From Psychromonas sp. SA13A (GTDB taxonomy: Bacteria; Pseudomonadota; Gammaproteobacteria; Enterobacterales; Psychromonadaceae), in the NCBI RefSeq assembly GCF_011378715.1, contig NZ_WTKU01000002.1, positions 1 through 64,000 of the forward strand: a DNA stretch of 64,000 nucleotides, read 5' to 3'. The translations under genes and the position numbers were made by a program. Positions within the stretch are counted from its first letter, which is position 1. Each line of letters starts with the position of its first letter. A model generated the notes under the pieces. The model made no database searches. It was not told the origin of the DNA and saw only the letters and a program-made list of their open reading frames with translations. Below, in pieces: positions 1-7,990 of this stretch.

Positions 1-858
1 TTTAATATCGATATTTGTGCCTATGCCATCATGTCTAACCATTATCATTTAGTGTTGCATGTGGATGAACTGCTTAATGAAGGGCTAAGTAATGAACAGG
101 TCTGTGAACGTTGGTGTGAGCTCTATTCTAAGCCTGTATTAGTAGAGCGGTGGTTGAGTGAACAAACCATCTCAGTAGCGGAAAATAAAGCGGCATTAAC
201 TATCATTCATGGTTGGCGAGAACGTTTAGTCGATATATCTTGGTTTATGCGTTGTTTAAATGAGTTTATCGCTCGTAAAGCGAATAAGGAAGATGAGTGC
301 TCTGGTCGGTTTTGGGAAGGTAGATTTAAGTCTCAGGCTTTGCTAGATGAAGATGCATTGTTAACTTGCATGGCTTATGTCGACCTTAATCCAATTCGAG
401 CCAAAATGAATAATAGCGTTGAAACGTCAGAATACACTTCTGCTTATGAGCGCATACATGGTGTTGCTTTTAAAGAGGAAAACAACAAAGAGTCTTCTTT
501 GGTCGGGTTAAGTTTTAAGAAAAAGCCATTATTGGGCTTTATAGGTGATGAGCATGAAACTCAATCTCTTGTAAGTAGTCAGAAGGGTATACCATTCTCA
601 CTGCTTGATTATATCGAGTTGGTCGATTGGAGCGGTCGTATTTTACGAGATGGTAAACGCGGTGCAATTGTTAGGCATCATCCTAAATTGCTTAACATAC
701 TTGGACTTGACAGTGAAAGTTGGTTATCACTAGCGAGTAGTTTTGGAAAAGACTACCAAGGCGCGGTAGGCTCATTAGATGAATTAGCCGCATTTGCAGC
801 GCATACCGGTAAGCGTTGGATTGCCAGTAAAAACGAATTACGACGAAATATGCATTAA
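1..858 (+). CDS. REP-associated tyrosine (Y1/HUH) transposase, 5' end outside window
   Basis: The reading frame is open from base 1, so the N-terminus lies outside the window and the ATG at 31 is internal. The first visible residues run into SNHYHLVLHV, whose HYH is the metal-binding HUH motif of the IS200/Y1 transposase family. Further on come GRFWEGRFKSQ and MAYVDLNPIRA, the blocks characteristic of RAYT-type (REP-associated) transposases. These proteins nick single-stranded DNA next to short palindromic repeats. About 285 residues are present, and the C-terminal half is longer than in minimal Y1 transposases. Two decayed 5' fragments of the same family lie at 1480 and 4779. No frame damage is visible here, so it may be functional. 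The family is sure; activity is inferred. Confidence 0.9.
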   Translation, partial: FNIDICAYAIMSNHYHLVLHVDELLNEGLSNEQVCERWCELYSKPVLVERWLSEQTISVAENKAALTIIHGWRERLVDISWFMRCLNEFIARKANKEDECSGRFWEGRFKSQALLDEDALLTCMAYVDLNPIRAKMNNSVETSEYTSAYERIHGVAFKEENNKESSLVGLSFKKKPLLGFIGDEHETQSLVSSQKGIPFSLLDYIELVDWSGRILRDGKRGAIVRHHPKLLNILGLDSESWLSLASSFGKDYQGAVGSLDELAAFAAHTGKRWIASKNELRRNMH

Positions 859-1060
859 TTTATTGCTTTTTTTCTTTCTTTCTTTCTTAATAAGCTATTA
901 GCGAAAGCTAAAATATTTACCTGTCTAAAACACTATAAAATCTATTTTATATTCAGAAATTTCTCTTCAGCTTTCACCTGTTGACGAGAATCTACAGTTT
1001 TTTGACCATATTTCACTCAGCTTTGTGCATCATTAACTCATTAACTAATTATAAAAGTTT

Positions 1061-1106
1061 TTGGCTGTCTAGAAGTTTTATTTTTGGCTGTCTAGAAGTT
1101 TTATTT
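1061..1106. repeat. 23-bp tandem duplication (two perfect copies)
   Basis: Two adjacent identical 23-bp units, each beginning TTGGCTGTCTAGAAG, lie at 1061-1083 and 1084-1106, just before the dehydrogenase relic. This is a simple recent tandem duplication in non-coding DNA; no function can be assigned. Confidence 0.85.
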
Positions 1107-1107
1107 T

Positions 1108-1290
1108 AATGGCCATGAATTATGGAAAGGTCGTTTGCCTGCTGGTGGATAAGCAACACCTATGACTTATTTAAATAGTAACGGTGAGCAAATGGTGGTT
1201 CAAGTTGCAGGTGGGCATGGTTCTATCGGTACAACTATCGGAGACTATGTTGTTGCTTACAAGTTAAATAATAAATTATCTACAAAATAA
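1108..1290 (+). pseudogene. C-terminal relic of a PQQ-dependent glucose-type dehydrogenase
   Basis: The frame reads NGHELWKGRLPAGG, a stop (TAA at 1150), then ATPMTYLNSNGEQ, VVQVAGGHGSIG and TIGDYVVAYKL, ending in TAA at 1288. The blocks LPAGGQATPMTY, AAGGHGS and GDYVIAY are the C-terminal signature of membrane-bound PQQ (quinoprotein) glucose dehydrogenases. The stop falls exactly where the family has Gln (CAA to TAA). Only about 60 codons remain, with no upstream body, so this is a dead fragment. It lies between the intact transposase and a transposase relic, suggesting the gene was lost by rearrangement. Family assignment is from memory of the motif. Confidence 0.8.
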
Positions 1291-1434
1291 ATATTACTCG
1301 CATTGCAGGCATATTTATAACGTTTTAACTGCGAATCCCGAGTTGCGGCTCGTTGTTTTATATTGATGGATAAACTTATTGTCCTTGTATGCTGGCGTAT
1401 CGAGTCCAATAATAGACTACTGATAATGACTCTT

Positions 1435-1474
1435 CTATCTCTTAGTTATGTCGCTTTTACATGCTAAGAGATAG
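1435..1474. repeat. REP-like palindrome upstream of transposase relic
   Basis: Perfect 11-bp inverted repeat, CTATCTCTTAG at 1435-1445 and CTAAGAGATAG at 1464-1474, with an 18-base loop. It ends 5 bases before the ATG of the transposase relic. RAYT transposases act on such short imperfect hairpins flanking their genes. The right arm (from 1461) is conserved at 4779, the left arm is not. Confidence 0.65.
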
Positions 1475-1479
1475 TTGTT

Positions 1480-1578
1480 ATGACTCAGTCTCGCCAATCT
1501 TAAGTGTCGTTATCAGATACACCTTATTACCACTGTAATTCACGTTATTATTTATGTGGCGAAGATAAATACAATAGC
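1480..1578 (+). pseudogene. 5' fragment of REP-associated transposase (copy A)
   Basis: The ATG at 1480 opens MTQSRQS, then a stop, then [11 protein letters not shown] and SRYYLCGED in the same frame. The family N-terminus reads roughly [23 protein letters not shown], so this copy carries a nonsense codon and has lost about four codons in the CVRRAF region. Homology fades after about 1578, before the HUH motif would be reached. It shares 27 identical bases (1474-1500) with copy B at 4792-4818 and lies directly upstream of the cry-DASH gene. Confidence 0.8.
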
Positions 1579-1711
1579 TTTTCCACAGAAGTAAAAATCC
1601 AAATTCCTCCTTATGATAACAATATCGAAAGCACAACTTATTGCTTTGTTATTTTTGATCTTATTTTAAGCGAGTAACGTATAAATAATTTTTAAACTGT
1701 TGGATTTTTCA

Positions 1712-3061
1712 ATGAAACGCTCTCTCTACTTTGTCACTAAAGACCTTCGAATCAATGATAACCTAGCACTCAAATTAGCCAGTGACAGTGAGCAATTACT
1801 TTGTGTTTTTGTTGTTGATAAGAAATGGTTTAAACCTAGTAAATACCAATCTAAAGCATTGGGTGATAATCGTTGGCATTTTTTACAAAGCTGCTTAAGC
1901 GATTTTAATCGCAGTTTATTAGCTATAGGACAACAGTTGCATATTGTTTATGGTGATTCGTTGTCGGTATTGGTTGATCTTTGTCAGCAATATCAAATTA
2001 CTGATTTAATTAAAACTCGCTTACCGGGTACTAATGAAAATCGTTTGATGGAATCTCTTGCCACTCACATGCCATCGGTTGCTATACATCAAGTTGAACA
2101 ATTCACTCTTTTTGAAGAGAGCATACTACCTTTCGCTATTAAAGAATTACCTGGCAGTTATTCAAAATTTAAAAAATTGATGAGTAACATAATAGTACCT
2201 GAGCCACTATCTGAAATTAATAGCTTGCCTAACATGTTTAACCAGTGGTTAGCACCAACAATTAACAGACCTGAATGGCTAAATAATAAACCCTATAAGG
2301 AAGCCCAACAGGGGCATTATTTTGATGGAGGAGAGCATGAGGCTTTAGAACATCTTAAAAGCTATTTTTCATCAGATGCTCCTCTCACTTATAAGGAAGT
2401 GAGAAACGAGTTAGACGGGTTTCAAAATAGCACTAAGCTATCACCCTGGTTAGGTTATGGCTGTATTTCTCCACGGCAAGTATTTCATACTCTTACGCAG
2501 TTTGAACTTCAACGTGAAAAAAACAGTTCTACCCAATGGATTTATGCTGAACTATTATGGCGTGAATATTTCCAATGGTTACATTTCAAGGTAGGCGAAA
2601 AAACCTATCAATTTAAGGGACTTGCAACATCTTACCCACTGACTTCTTTTTATCCTGAACGTTTTACTAAATGGTGTTTGGGGCTCACGCCTTATCCCTT
2701 AGTCAATGCATGTATGAATGAACTCAGACTAACGGGATACTTAAGTAATCGTGGCCGACAAATTGTGGCGAGTTGCCTAGTCAATGAATTAAGTGTTGAT
2801 TGGCGATTTGGTGCTGCCTGGTTTGAAGAGCATTTGATTGATTATGATGCTGCCGTCAACTGGGGGAATTGGCAATACATTGCGGGTGTTGGCGTTGATC
2901 CTCGAGGTGGGCGACATTTTAATATCCAAAAGCAAACGGCGCTTTATGATCCTGATGGTTTATATCAAAGCAAATGGATTGAAGATAAAGCTCTGTTAAA
3001 TGAGCCGTTAGACTCGGTTGATATGGCTGATTGGCCATTATTAAATATAAACAATGGTTGA
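1712..3061 (+). CDS. cry-DASH: Cryptochrome DASH
   Basis: FAD- and antenna-binding flavoprotein of the photolyase/cryptochrome family; DASH members repair cyclobutane dimers in single-stranded DNA and may act in light signalling. About 449 residues: N-terminal alpha/beta photolyase domain (from SLYFVTKDLRINDN), then the helical FAD domain with LWREYFQW, SNRGRQIVAS and, near residues 383-402, NWGNWQYIAGVGVDPRGGRHFNI split across the conserved DASH block. A TTG four codons upstream (1700) is possible, but the ATG at 1712 gives the usual N-terminus; neither has a strong Shine-Dalgarno. The last 8 bases overlap the next photolyase-like gene, so the two are translationally coupled. The gene sits between two transposase relics. 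Confidence 0.92.
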   Translation: MKRSLYFVTKDLRINDNLALKLASDSEQLLCVFVVDKKWFKPSKYQSKALGDNRWHFLQSCLSDFNRSLLAIGQQLHIVYGDSLSVLVDLCQQYQITDLIKTRLPGTNENRLMESLATHMPSVAIHQVEQFTLFEESILPFAIKELPGSYSKFKKLMSNIIVPEPLSEINSLPNMFNQWLAPTINRPEWLNNKPYKEAQQGHYFDGGEHEALEHLKSYFSSDAPLTYKEVRNELDGFQNSTKLSPWLGYGCISPRQVFHTLTQFELQREKNSSTQWIYAELLWREYFQWLHFKVGEKTYQFKGLATSYPLTSFYPERFTKWCLGLTPYPLVNACMNELRLTGYLSNRGRQIVASCLVNELSVDWRFGAAWFEEHLIDYDAAVNWGNWQYIAGVGVDPRGGRHFNIQKQTALYDPDGLYQSKWIEDKALLNEPLDSVDMADWPLLNINNG

Positions 3062-4592
3062 AAAAAACGCGACTGAGCAGACTGTCTTGAAAAACACCGA
3101 ACATTTAAATGTAGTTTGGCTTAAAAGAGATCTGCGTTTGAGTGATCATGAACCCTTAGCGAATGCGCTAAAATCAGGTAAAACCTTACTCTATTACGCT
3201 TTTGAACCTGAGCTGATTGCCGATGCCCATTATGATGAACGCCATTGGCGATTTGTCTTACAGTCTATCGAGGACATTAACCAACAACTTTTAGCTTTCA
3301 ACGCTAAAGTGTATGTCTATTTTGGTGACGCTATAAAGGGGCTAATTGAAATAAATGAAAGCTTCACGATAAATCATTTATTTAGCCATCAAGAAATAGG
3401 TTTGCTTAACACCTTTAATCGCGACAAATTGGTTAAAAAATGGTGCGAGCAAAAACAGATTGTTTGGCAAGAAACACCTTCAGGAGGTGTTATTCGTGGC
3501 AAGAGAAACCGAGATAACTGGGACGAAAATTGGCAAAAAATAATGAGTGCTAAGCTAGTGCAACCTACTTTAACCTCTGAGTCTTTATTGACTCTAAAAT
3601 CGATTCAAATGTTAAAAACAACCCCCTTTCCAGAGTCATGGTCTATCCCTAATCAGCTTATGCTAACAGGTGGTGAAGGTTGGGCGAAAAAAATACTGTT
3701 CTCTTTCCTATCTGATCGTGGCAAAGATTATCATTTTAATATTTCCAAGCCTTTGCAAAGTCGTAAAAGTTGTTCACGAATTTCGCCTTATCTCGCTTGG
3801 GGAAATATCAGTTTAAGGCAATTATACCAACAAATTTTATTAAAGCGGTCGCAGAAAGGTTGGCAAAAACCTATAAATGCTTTGGCTTCTCGATTACATT
3901 GGCATTGCCATTTTATTCAAAAATTTGAAAGTGAACACCAAATGCAATGTCGGCCTGTCAATAATGCATACAGCCAGTTAACTTATCCTGAAGTGCATTG
4001 TATGTTAACCATAGAAGTGCGTTTAGAACGATGGAAAACAGCACAAACAGGATATCCGCTGGTGGATGCTTGCATGCTTTGTTTGATCAAAACGGGTTAC
4101 CTTAATTTTCGTATGAGGGCCATGCTAGTGAGTTTCTTATGTCATCATCTTCTGGTTGACTGGCGGTTAGGCGCTGCTTATTTGGCAAGCTTATTTCTTG
4201 ATTTTGAACCTGGTATTCACTACCCTCAATTTCAGATGCAATCAGGCGTGACCGGTACCAATGTTATTCGTGTTTATAATCCTGTTAAGCAGTCTACCGA
4301 CAAAGATCCCGATGCTGAGTTTATCTGTCAATGGTTACCTCAATTAGCTGAATTACCAAAAGAAATAGTCCATAGCCCTTGGTTATTATCACCTATGGAA
4401 CAACAGTTTTATCAGTTCGAACTAGGAAAAGATTACCCACATCCAATGATTGATATTGAGATAACAGGAAAAATAGCTCGCGATTTACTTTGGGGATTTC
4501 GAAAACGGGCTGATAGTAAAAGTGAAGGGCGTCGTATCGTTGCTAAACATGTGCGCACAGCTTCATCAGCTAAAAAGAAAAAGAATAGATAA
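3054..4592 (+). CDS. Photolyase/cryptochrome-family FAD protein (subfamily unresolved)
   Basis: 512 residues with the two photolyase domains. The N-terminal domain opens VVWLKRDLRLSDHEPL (antenna domain). The C-terminal FAD domain contains SPYLAWGNISLRQLY (about residue 245), TGYPLVDACM (about 332) and VDWRLGAAYLA. The family's WGNWQY block is replaced by HYPQFQMQSGVTGTN, followed by YNPVKQS, a pattern of a photolyase-like clade distinct from class I CPD photolyases and from DASH. It may be a repair enzyme or a photoreceptor. The C-terminus is basic (AKKKKNR). It overlaps cry-DASH by 8 bp and the DUF2256 gene by 1 bp (TAATG), so the three form one operon. Substrate specificity cannot be read from sequence alone. 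Confidence 0.85.
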   Translation: MVEKNATEQTVLKNTEHLNVVWLKRDLRLSDHEPLANALKSGKTLLYYAFEPELIADAHYDERHWRFVLQSIEDINQQLLAFNAKVYVYFGDAIKGLIEINESFTINHLFSHQEIGLLNTFNRDKLVKKWCEQKQIVWQETPSGGVIRGKRNRDNWDENWQKIMSAKLVQPTLTSESLLTLKSIQMLKTTPFPESWSIPNQLMLTGGEGWAKKILFSFLSDRGKDYHFNISKPLQSRKSCSRISPYLAWGNISLRQLYQQILLKRSQKGWQKPINALASRLHWHCHFIQKFESEHQMQCRPVNNAYSQLTYPEVHCMLTIEVRLERWKTAQTGYPLVDACMLCLIKTGYLNFRMRAMLVSFLCHHLLVDWRLGAAYLASLFLDFEPGIHYPQFQMQSGVTGTNVIRVYNPVKQSTDKDPDAEFICQWLPQLAELPKEIVHSPWLLSPMEQQFYQFELGKDYPHPMIDIEITGKIARDLLWGFRKRADSKSEGRRIVAKHVRTASSAKKKKNR

Positions 4593-4765
4593 TGCATAAA
4601 AAATTAACCTTAGCGCATAAGACTTGCCTTACCTGTGAAAAGGATTTTGCATGGCGGAAAAAATGGCGATCCTGCTGGGAAAGAGTCTTGTATTGCTCTG
4701 AACGATGTCGACGAAATAAAAAAGTAGCAAACGCTAATAATACCAATCCCAATCGTAATATTTAG
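4592..4765 (+). CDS. DUF2256 small zinc-ribbon-like protein
   Basis: 57 residues, overlapping the photolyase-like stop by one base. It has CLTC at 12-15, FAWRKKW at 19-25, and YCSERC (Cys35, Cys39), the exact DUF2256 pattern: a predicted four-Cys metal site with a basic Trp-rich linker. Function is unknown in the family. DUF2256 genes are often found beside photolyase/cryptochrome genes in marine bacteria (family knowledge), and here the coupling is direct, so a role with the photolyase is a reasonable inference. The tail is Asn-rich (NANNTNPNRN). Confidence 0.88.
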   Translation: MHKKLTLAHKTCLTCEKDFAWRKKWRSCWERVLYCSERCRRNKKVANANNTNPNRNI

Positions 4766-4778
4766 CTGAACAATTTAA

Positions 4779-4938
4779 ATGCTCAGAGGTCGTTGTTATG
4801 ACTCAGTCTCGCCAATCTCAATTGTCGTTATCATATACACATTATTATTACTGTATTTCACCTTGTGTTCCTCGTACTTATTTATGGGCAGAAAATATTG
4901 AGCAGACATCGAAGCTAGCGCTTGATAAAGCATATTGA
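4779..4938 (+). pseudogene. 5' fragment of REP-associated transposase (copy B)
   Basis: Homology to copy A begins at 4779, 13 bases after the DUF2256 stop, and includes the right arm of the REP-like palindrome. The ATG at 4798 opens MTQSRQSQLSLSYTHYYYCI, then CVPRTYLWAEN, matching the RAYT N-terminus ([21 protein letters not shown]), before drifting and stopping at 4936-4938. The catalytic HUH region is absent. It is in the same orientation as copy A, 3318 bp away, on the other side of the cry/photolyase operon. Confidence 0.78.
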
Positions 4939-4954
4939 AGTAACACGGTTATAA

Positions 4955-4984
4955 CCCAACAGATTAAGGGGTTAATCTGTTGGG
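4955..4984. terminator. Strong hairpin between convergent operons
   Basis: Perfect 12-bp stem CCCAACAGATTA/TAATCTGTTGGG with a 6-base loop, lying 50 bp beyond the stop of the ABC ATPase gene (minus strand). No clear U-tract follows on either strand, so it is a terminator or mRNA-stabilising hairpin rather than a textbook intrinsic terminator. Confidence 0.6.
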
Positions 4985-5034
4985 AAGCTGTAAATAGTTC
5001 TGTGAGTGATTTTATCGTTCCTGCAAATTAACCG

Positions 5035-6147
5035 TTAATACACACGTTCCTGTGTATCGGGGTCAAAAAACACTACCTTTGACATATCTAACAATAATGG
5101 CATTAACTTATCGACTTTGCTTTCTGCAGTTGGGTGGATACGACAAACCGTTTTTACACCATTTATCCTCACTGTCACTAGGGTATCTGGGCCTGTTGGT
5201 TCTATAAGTTCGACATCACAATTCAACATGGCGCTATCGGGTTTTTCTTCACCTTGCTGAGTAATTTGCTCTGGTCGAATACCCAAAATAACAGATTTGC
5301 CAGCGTATGCTTCTAATCCTTTAATATTCTGTTTAATTGGCACCTTCACTTTCTCATTGCCGCTTTCAAGAGTTATTTGCATAGTCGGCATATCACCATC
5401 CACTTTTTCAGCCTGACAAGGGATGAAATTCATTGAAGGGCTTCCCATGAAGCTGGCAATAAATTGATTACGCGGATTGTCATAAATTTCTTGTGGTGGT
5501 CCAAATTGCTGTATTTCACCATCTTTCATCACTGCGATAACATCACCCAATGTCATGGCTTCAATTTGATCATGAGTAACATAAACAATGGTGGTTCCTT
5601 CTCGCTGATGTAATTCTTTAATTTCACCTCGCATCTCAACACGTAATTTAGCATCAAGATTTGATAGAGGTTCGTCAAATAAGAAAATCGAAGGATCGCG
5701 GGCTAACGCTCTGCCCATTGCAACACGTTGCCGTTGGCCACCAGAGAGTTGCTTGGGTTTTCTGTCCAGCAATGATTCTATTTGTAATAACTTTGACACT
5801 TTTTCTACAATCTTTTTTTGTTCTGATTTTTCCGTCTTACGAATGGTTAAACCAAATTCAATATTCTGACGAACGGTCATATTTGGATAGAGTGCATAGG
5901 ATTGAAATACCATCGCAATATCACGGTCTTTTGGATCTAAGTGCGTGACGTCTCTATCTCCAATAAAAATATTGCCATTACTGACAGGCTCTAAACCGGC
6001 AATCATATTAAGCAGGGTTGATTTACCACAACCAGATGGACCCACTAAAATCAAAAACTGACCCGGTTGTATCTCTAAATCAATGCCCTTGAGTACTTTG
6101 ACTTTTCCATAGATTTTTTCAATATTTTGTATTTTTAAAGCGTGCAT
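5035..6147 (-). CDS. Sugar ABC transporter ATP-binding protein (MalK/UgpC type)
   Basis: 370-residue ATPase that powers the importer encoded by the three preceding genes. Walker A GPSGCGKST (36-44), Q-loop Gln82, signature LSGGQ (134-138), Walker B FLFDEP (Asp158, Glu159), H-loop His192, then the C-terminal OB/TOBE regulatory domain (SFMGSPSMNF, ILGIRPEQI). These features place it in the CUT1 sugar importer group (MalK, UgpC, GtsD). The frame is open 32 codons further up, but the ATG at 6147 is preferred: it gives the usual MHALKIQNIEKIYG N-terminus, follows AAGGGA, and leaves a 10-bp gap after the permease stop. It is the last gene of the operon. Confidence 0.9.
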   Translation of the reverse strand: MHALKIQNIEKIYGKVKVLKGIDLEIQPGQFLILVGPSGCGKSTLLNMIAGLEPVSNGNIFIGDRDVTHLDPKDRDIAMVFQSYALYPNMTVRQNIEFGLTIRKTEKSEQKKIVEKVSKLLQIESLLDRKPKQLSGGQRQRVAMGRALARDPSIFLFDEPLSNLDAKLRVEMRGEIKELHQREGTTIVYVTHDQIEAMTLGDVIAVMKDGEIQQFGPPQEIYDNPRNQFIASFMGSPSMNFIPCQAEKVDGDMPTMQITLESGNEKVKVPIKQNIKGLEAYAGKSVILGIRPEQITQQGEEKPDSAMLNCDVELIEPTGPDTLVTVRINGVKTVCRIHPTAESKVDKLMPLLLDMSKVVFFDPDTQERVY

Positions 6148-6157
6148 ATAATGTCCC

Positions 6158-7003
6158 TTAACCTTTAACAGCGCCTGCTGTGAGTCCTTTAACGAAATAC
6201 TTGCCGGCAACGATATACACGAACAAGGTAGGTAGTGCTGCAATAATGGCAGCTGCCATATCTACGTTATATTCTTTAACACCCGTACTCGTGTTAACAA
6301 GATTATTCAGTGCAACTGTAATGGGTTGTGAATCTCCTGATGAATAAACTACGCCAAATAAGAAGTCATTCCATATTTGCGTAAACTGCCAAATCACCGA
6401 TACAACAATAATTGGTATTGAAAGAGGTAGAATAATACGGTGGAAAATCATCCAAAATCCAGCACCATCAATACGTGCGGCATTGACTAATTCTGAAGGA
6501 ATACTGATGTAATAATTACGGAAAAATAATGTAGTAAATGCCAGACCATAAATGATGTGTACCATGATCAAGCCAGAGGTGGTTCCTGCAAGCCCAAGAA
6601 AACCTAGCATGCGCGCCATTGGCAATAGGACAACCTGAAATGGGATCATCGTACCAATCAGTAACATGCCAAAAAATAGAGTACTACCACGAAACTTCCA
6701 TTTGGTCAGTACATATCCATTTAATGCACCTATTACCGTAGAGATTATGACGGCAGGGACTACGATCAATACTGAGTTCCAGAAGTAGCCTTTCAAGCCC
6801 TCACAAGTTACTCCTGTACAGGCAGAGCCCCATGCTTTATCCCACGAATCGAAGTTCAAAGCCTGTGGCATTGATAATAGGGTGCCTGAACGGATTTCGT
6901 CCAAGTCTTTAAGCGAAGTGATCACCATAACTACGAGAGGCAATAAGTATATAAGGGCGGCAAAGCTTAGAATGCTATAAATCAAAACTCTTTTAATGTT
7001 CAT
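6158..7003 (-). CDS. Sugar ABC transporter inner-membrane permease 2 (GtsC/MalG-like)
   Basis: 281 residues, six predicted membrane segments, with the cytoplasmic EAA coupling loop read as NAARIDGAGFWMIFHRIILP, which docks on the ATPase. The C-terminus KYFVKGLTAGAVKG is the typical end of MalG-type CUT1 permeases. The start overlaps the end of the upstream permease by 11 bp, so the two are translationally coupled. A periplasmic insertion with two cysteines (SACTGVTCEG) after the first segment is typical of glucose/mannose (Gts) transporters, by recollection of that family. Substrate is inferred from the binding protein. Confidence 0.88.
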   Translation of the reverse strand: MNIKRVLIYSILSFAALIYLLPLVVMVITSLKDLDEIRSGTLLSMPQALNFDSWDKAWGSACTGVTCEGLKGYFWNSVLIVVPAVIISTVIGALNGYVLTKWKFRGSTLFFGMLLIGTMIPFQVVLLPMARMLGFLGLAGTTSGLIMVHIIYGLAFTTLFFRNYYISIPSELVNAARIDGAGFWMIFHRIILPLSIPIIVVSVIWQFTQIWNDFLFGVVYSSGDSQPITVALNNLVNTSTGVKEYNVDMAAAIIAALPTLFVYIVAGKYFVKGLTAGAVKG

Positions 7004-7889
7004 TATTTTTCTCCCTTAGCTCCGAATACAGATACGGGACGATAATGGTAATAACCGCCATTAACATCATCATAGAAGCTGCTGAACCCAATCCGATTTG
7101 TCCGCGAGTAAAGGAAAAGGTATACATAAAGGTAGCAGGTACATCGGTTGCGAATCCGGGGCCTCCTCCTGTTAAGGCAATAATGAGGTCGAAGCTCTTA
7201 ATCGCAATATGGGTCAGTATTATAAATGCACTGAAAAATACTGGGCGTAACCCAGGAATAATTATTTTTCGATAGATAAGTGGCATTGAAGCACCATCAA
7301 CCTTAGCTGCTTTAATTATATTGTCATCAACGCCTCGTAAACCAGCAAGGCACAGTGCCATAACGAAACCTGATGATTGCCAGACACCAGCGATAACCAC
7401 GGTATAAATGGCCATATCCGTGTTGACTAACCAATCAAAAGTGAATGATTCAAATCCCATTTCGCGCACTAATCGTTGGATCCCCAGTTCAGGATTCAAT
7501 ATCCACTTCCAGGCCGTACCGGTAACAATAAAAGACAGTGCCATCGGGTATAAATAGATGGTTCGAATAGCGCCTTCCGCACGAATTTTTTGATCCAGAA
7601 AAATCGCCATAAACAATCCAAGTACTAAGCAAATTACAATGAATAAAACACCGAATATAAATAGGTTTTCAGCGGCTACCCACCAACGATCATTGGCAAA
7701 CAGCTTTTCATACTGAAGAAATCCTGCCCAATTATATTTTGGCAACATACGGGATGAGCTAAAGGATAACCAAGCATTCATCAACATAAAGCCATAGATA
7801 AAAATCACTGCCACAACAAAAGTTGGCGCTACGACTAGTTTTGGTAATAATTCCCCTAGCGATTGACGGGGAGTGCTGGATTTATTCAT
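6993..7889 (-). CDS. Sugar ABC transporter inner-membrane permease 1 (GtsB/MalF-like)
   Basis: 298 residues with about six membrane helices and the EAA loop KAAKVDGASMPLIYRKIIIP. It forms the heterodimeric pore with the next gene product. LTGGGPGFATDVPATFMY is the conserved block before the fifth helix in CUT1 permeases. It follows the binding-protein gene after a 101-bp gap that holds a hairpin, a usual arrangement that lets the binding protein be made in excess. Confidence 0.88.
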   Translation of the reverse strand: MNKSSTPRQSLGELLPKLVVAPTFVVAVIFIYGFMLMNAWLSFSSSRMLPKYNWAGFLQYEKLFANDRWWVAAENLFIFGVLFIVICLVLGLFMAIFLDQKIRAEGAIRTIYLYPMALSFIVTGTAWKWILNPELGIQRLVREMGFESFTFDWLVNTDMAIYTVVIAGVWQSSGFVMALCLAGLRGVDDNIIKAAKVDGASMPLIYRKIIIPGLRPVFFSAFIILTHIAIKSFDLIIALTGGGPGFATDVPATFMYTFSFTRGQIGLGSAASMMMLMAVITIIVPYLYSELREKNNEH

Positions 7890-7938
7890 AAGAAGATCGA
7901 TCCTCTTAAATAGCTAAATGAGATAGCTAAAATGAAAG

Positions 7939-7970
7939 CCGGATAGCAACTAGAAATAGCTGATATCCGG
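7939..7970 (-). terminator. Intra-operon hairpin between binding protein and permease genes
   Basis: 7-bp perfect stem (CCGGATA/TATCCGG) plus a short inner helix, in the gap between the binding-protein stop and the first permease. There is no U-tract. Such hairpins commonly protect the upstream mRNA or partly terminate transcription, raising binding-protein output over permeases. Confidence 0.55.
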
Positions 7971-7990
7971 ATGAACTAAAGGGTTAAACT

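Noticed and set aside
869-888. TTTC microsatellite after the transposase
   Set aside because: Short and non-coding; could vary but has no evident consequence.
1-4938. A complete composite transposon around the cry operon
   Set aside because: The flanking fragments lack catalytic regions, are direct rather than inverted, and no target duplication is visible; only an association is claimed.
6148-6243. Longer N-terminus for the ABC ATPase
   Set aside because: It would overlap the preceding permease gene and adds a non-family sequence; the ATG at 6147 fits.
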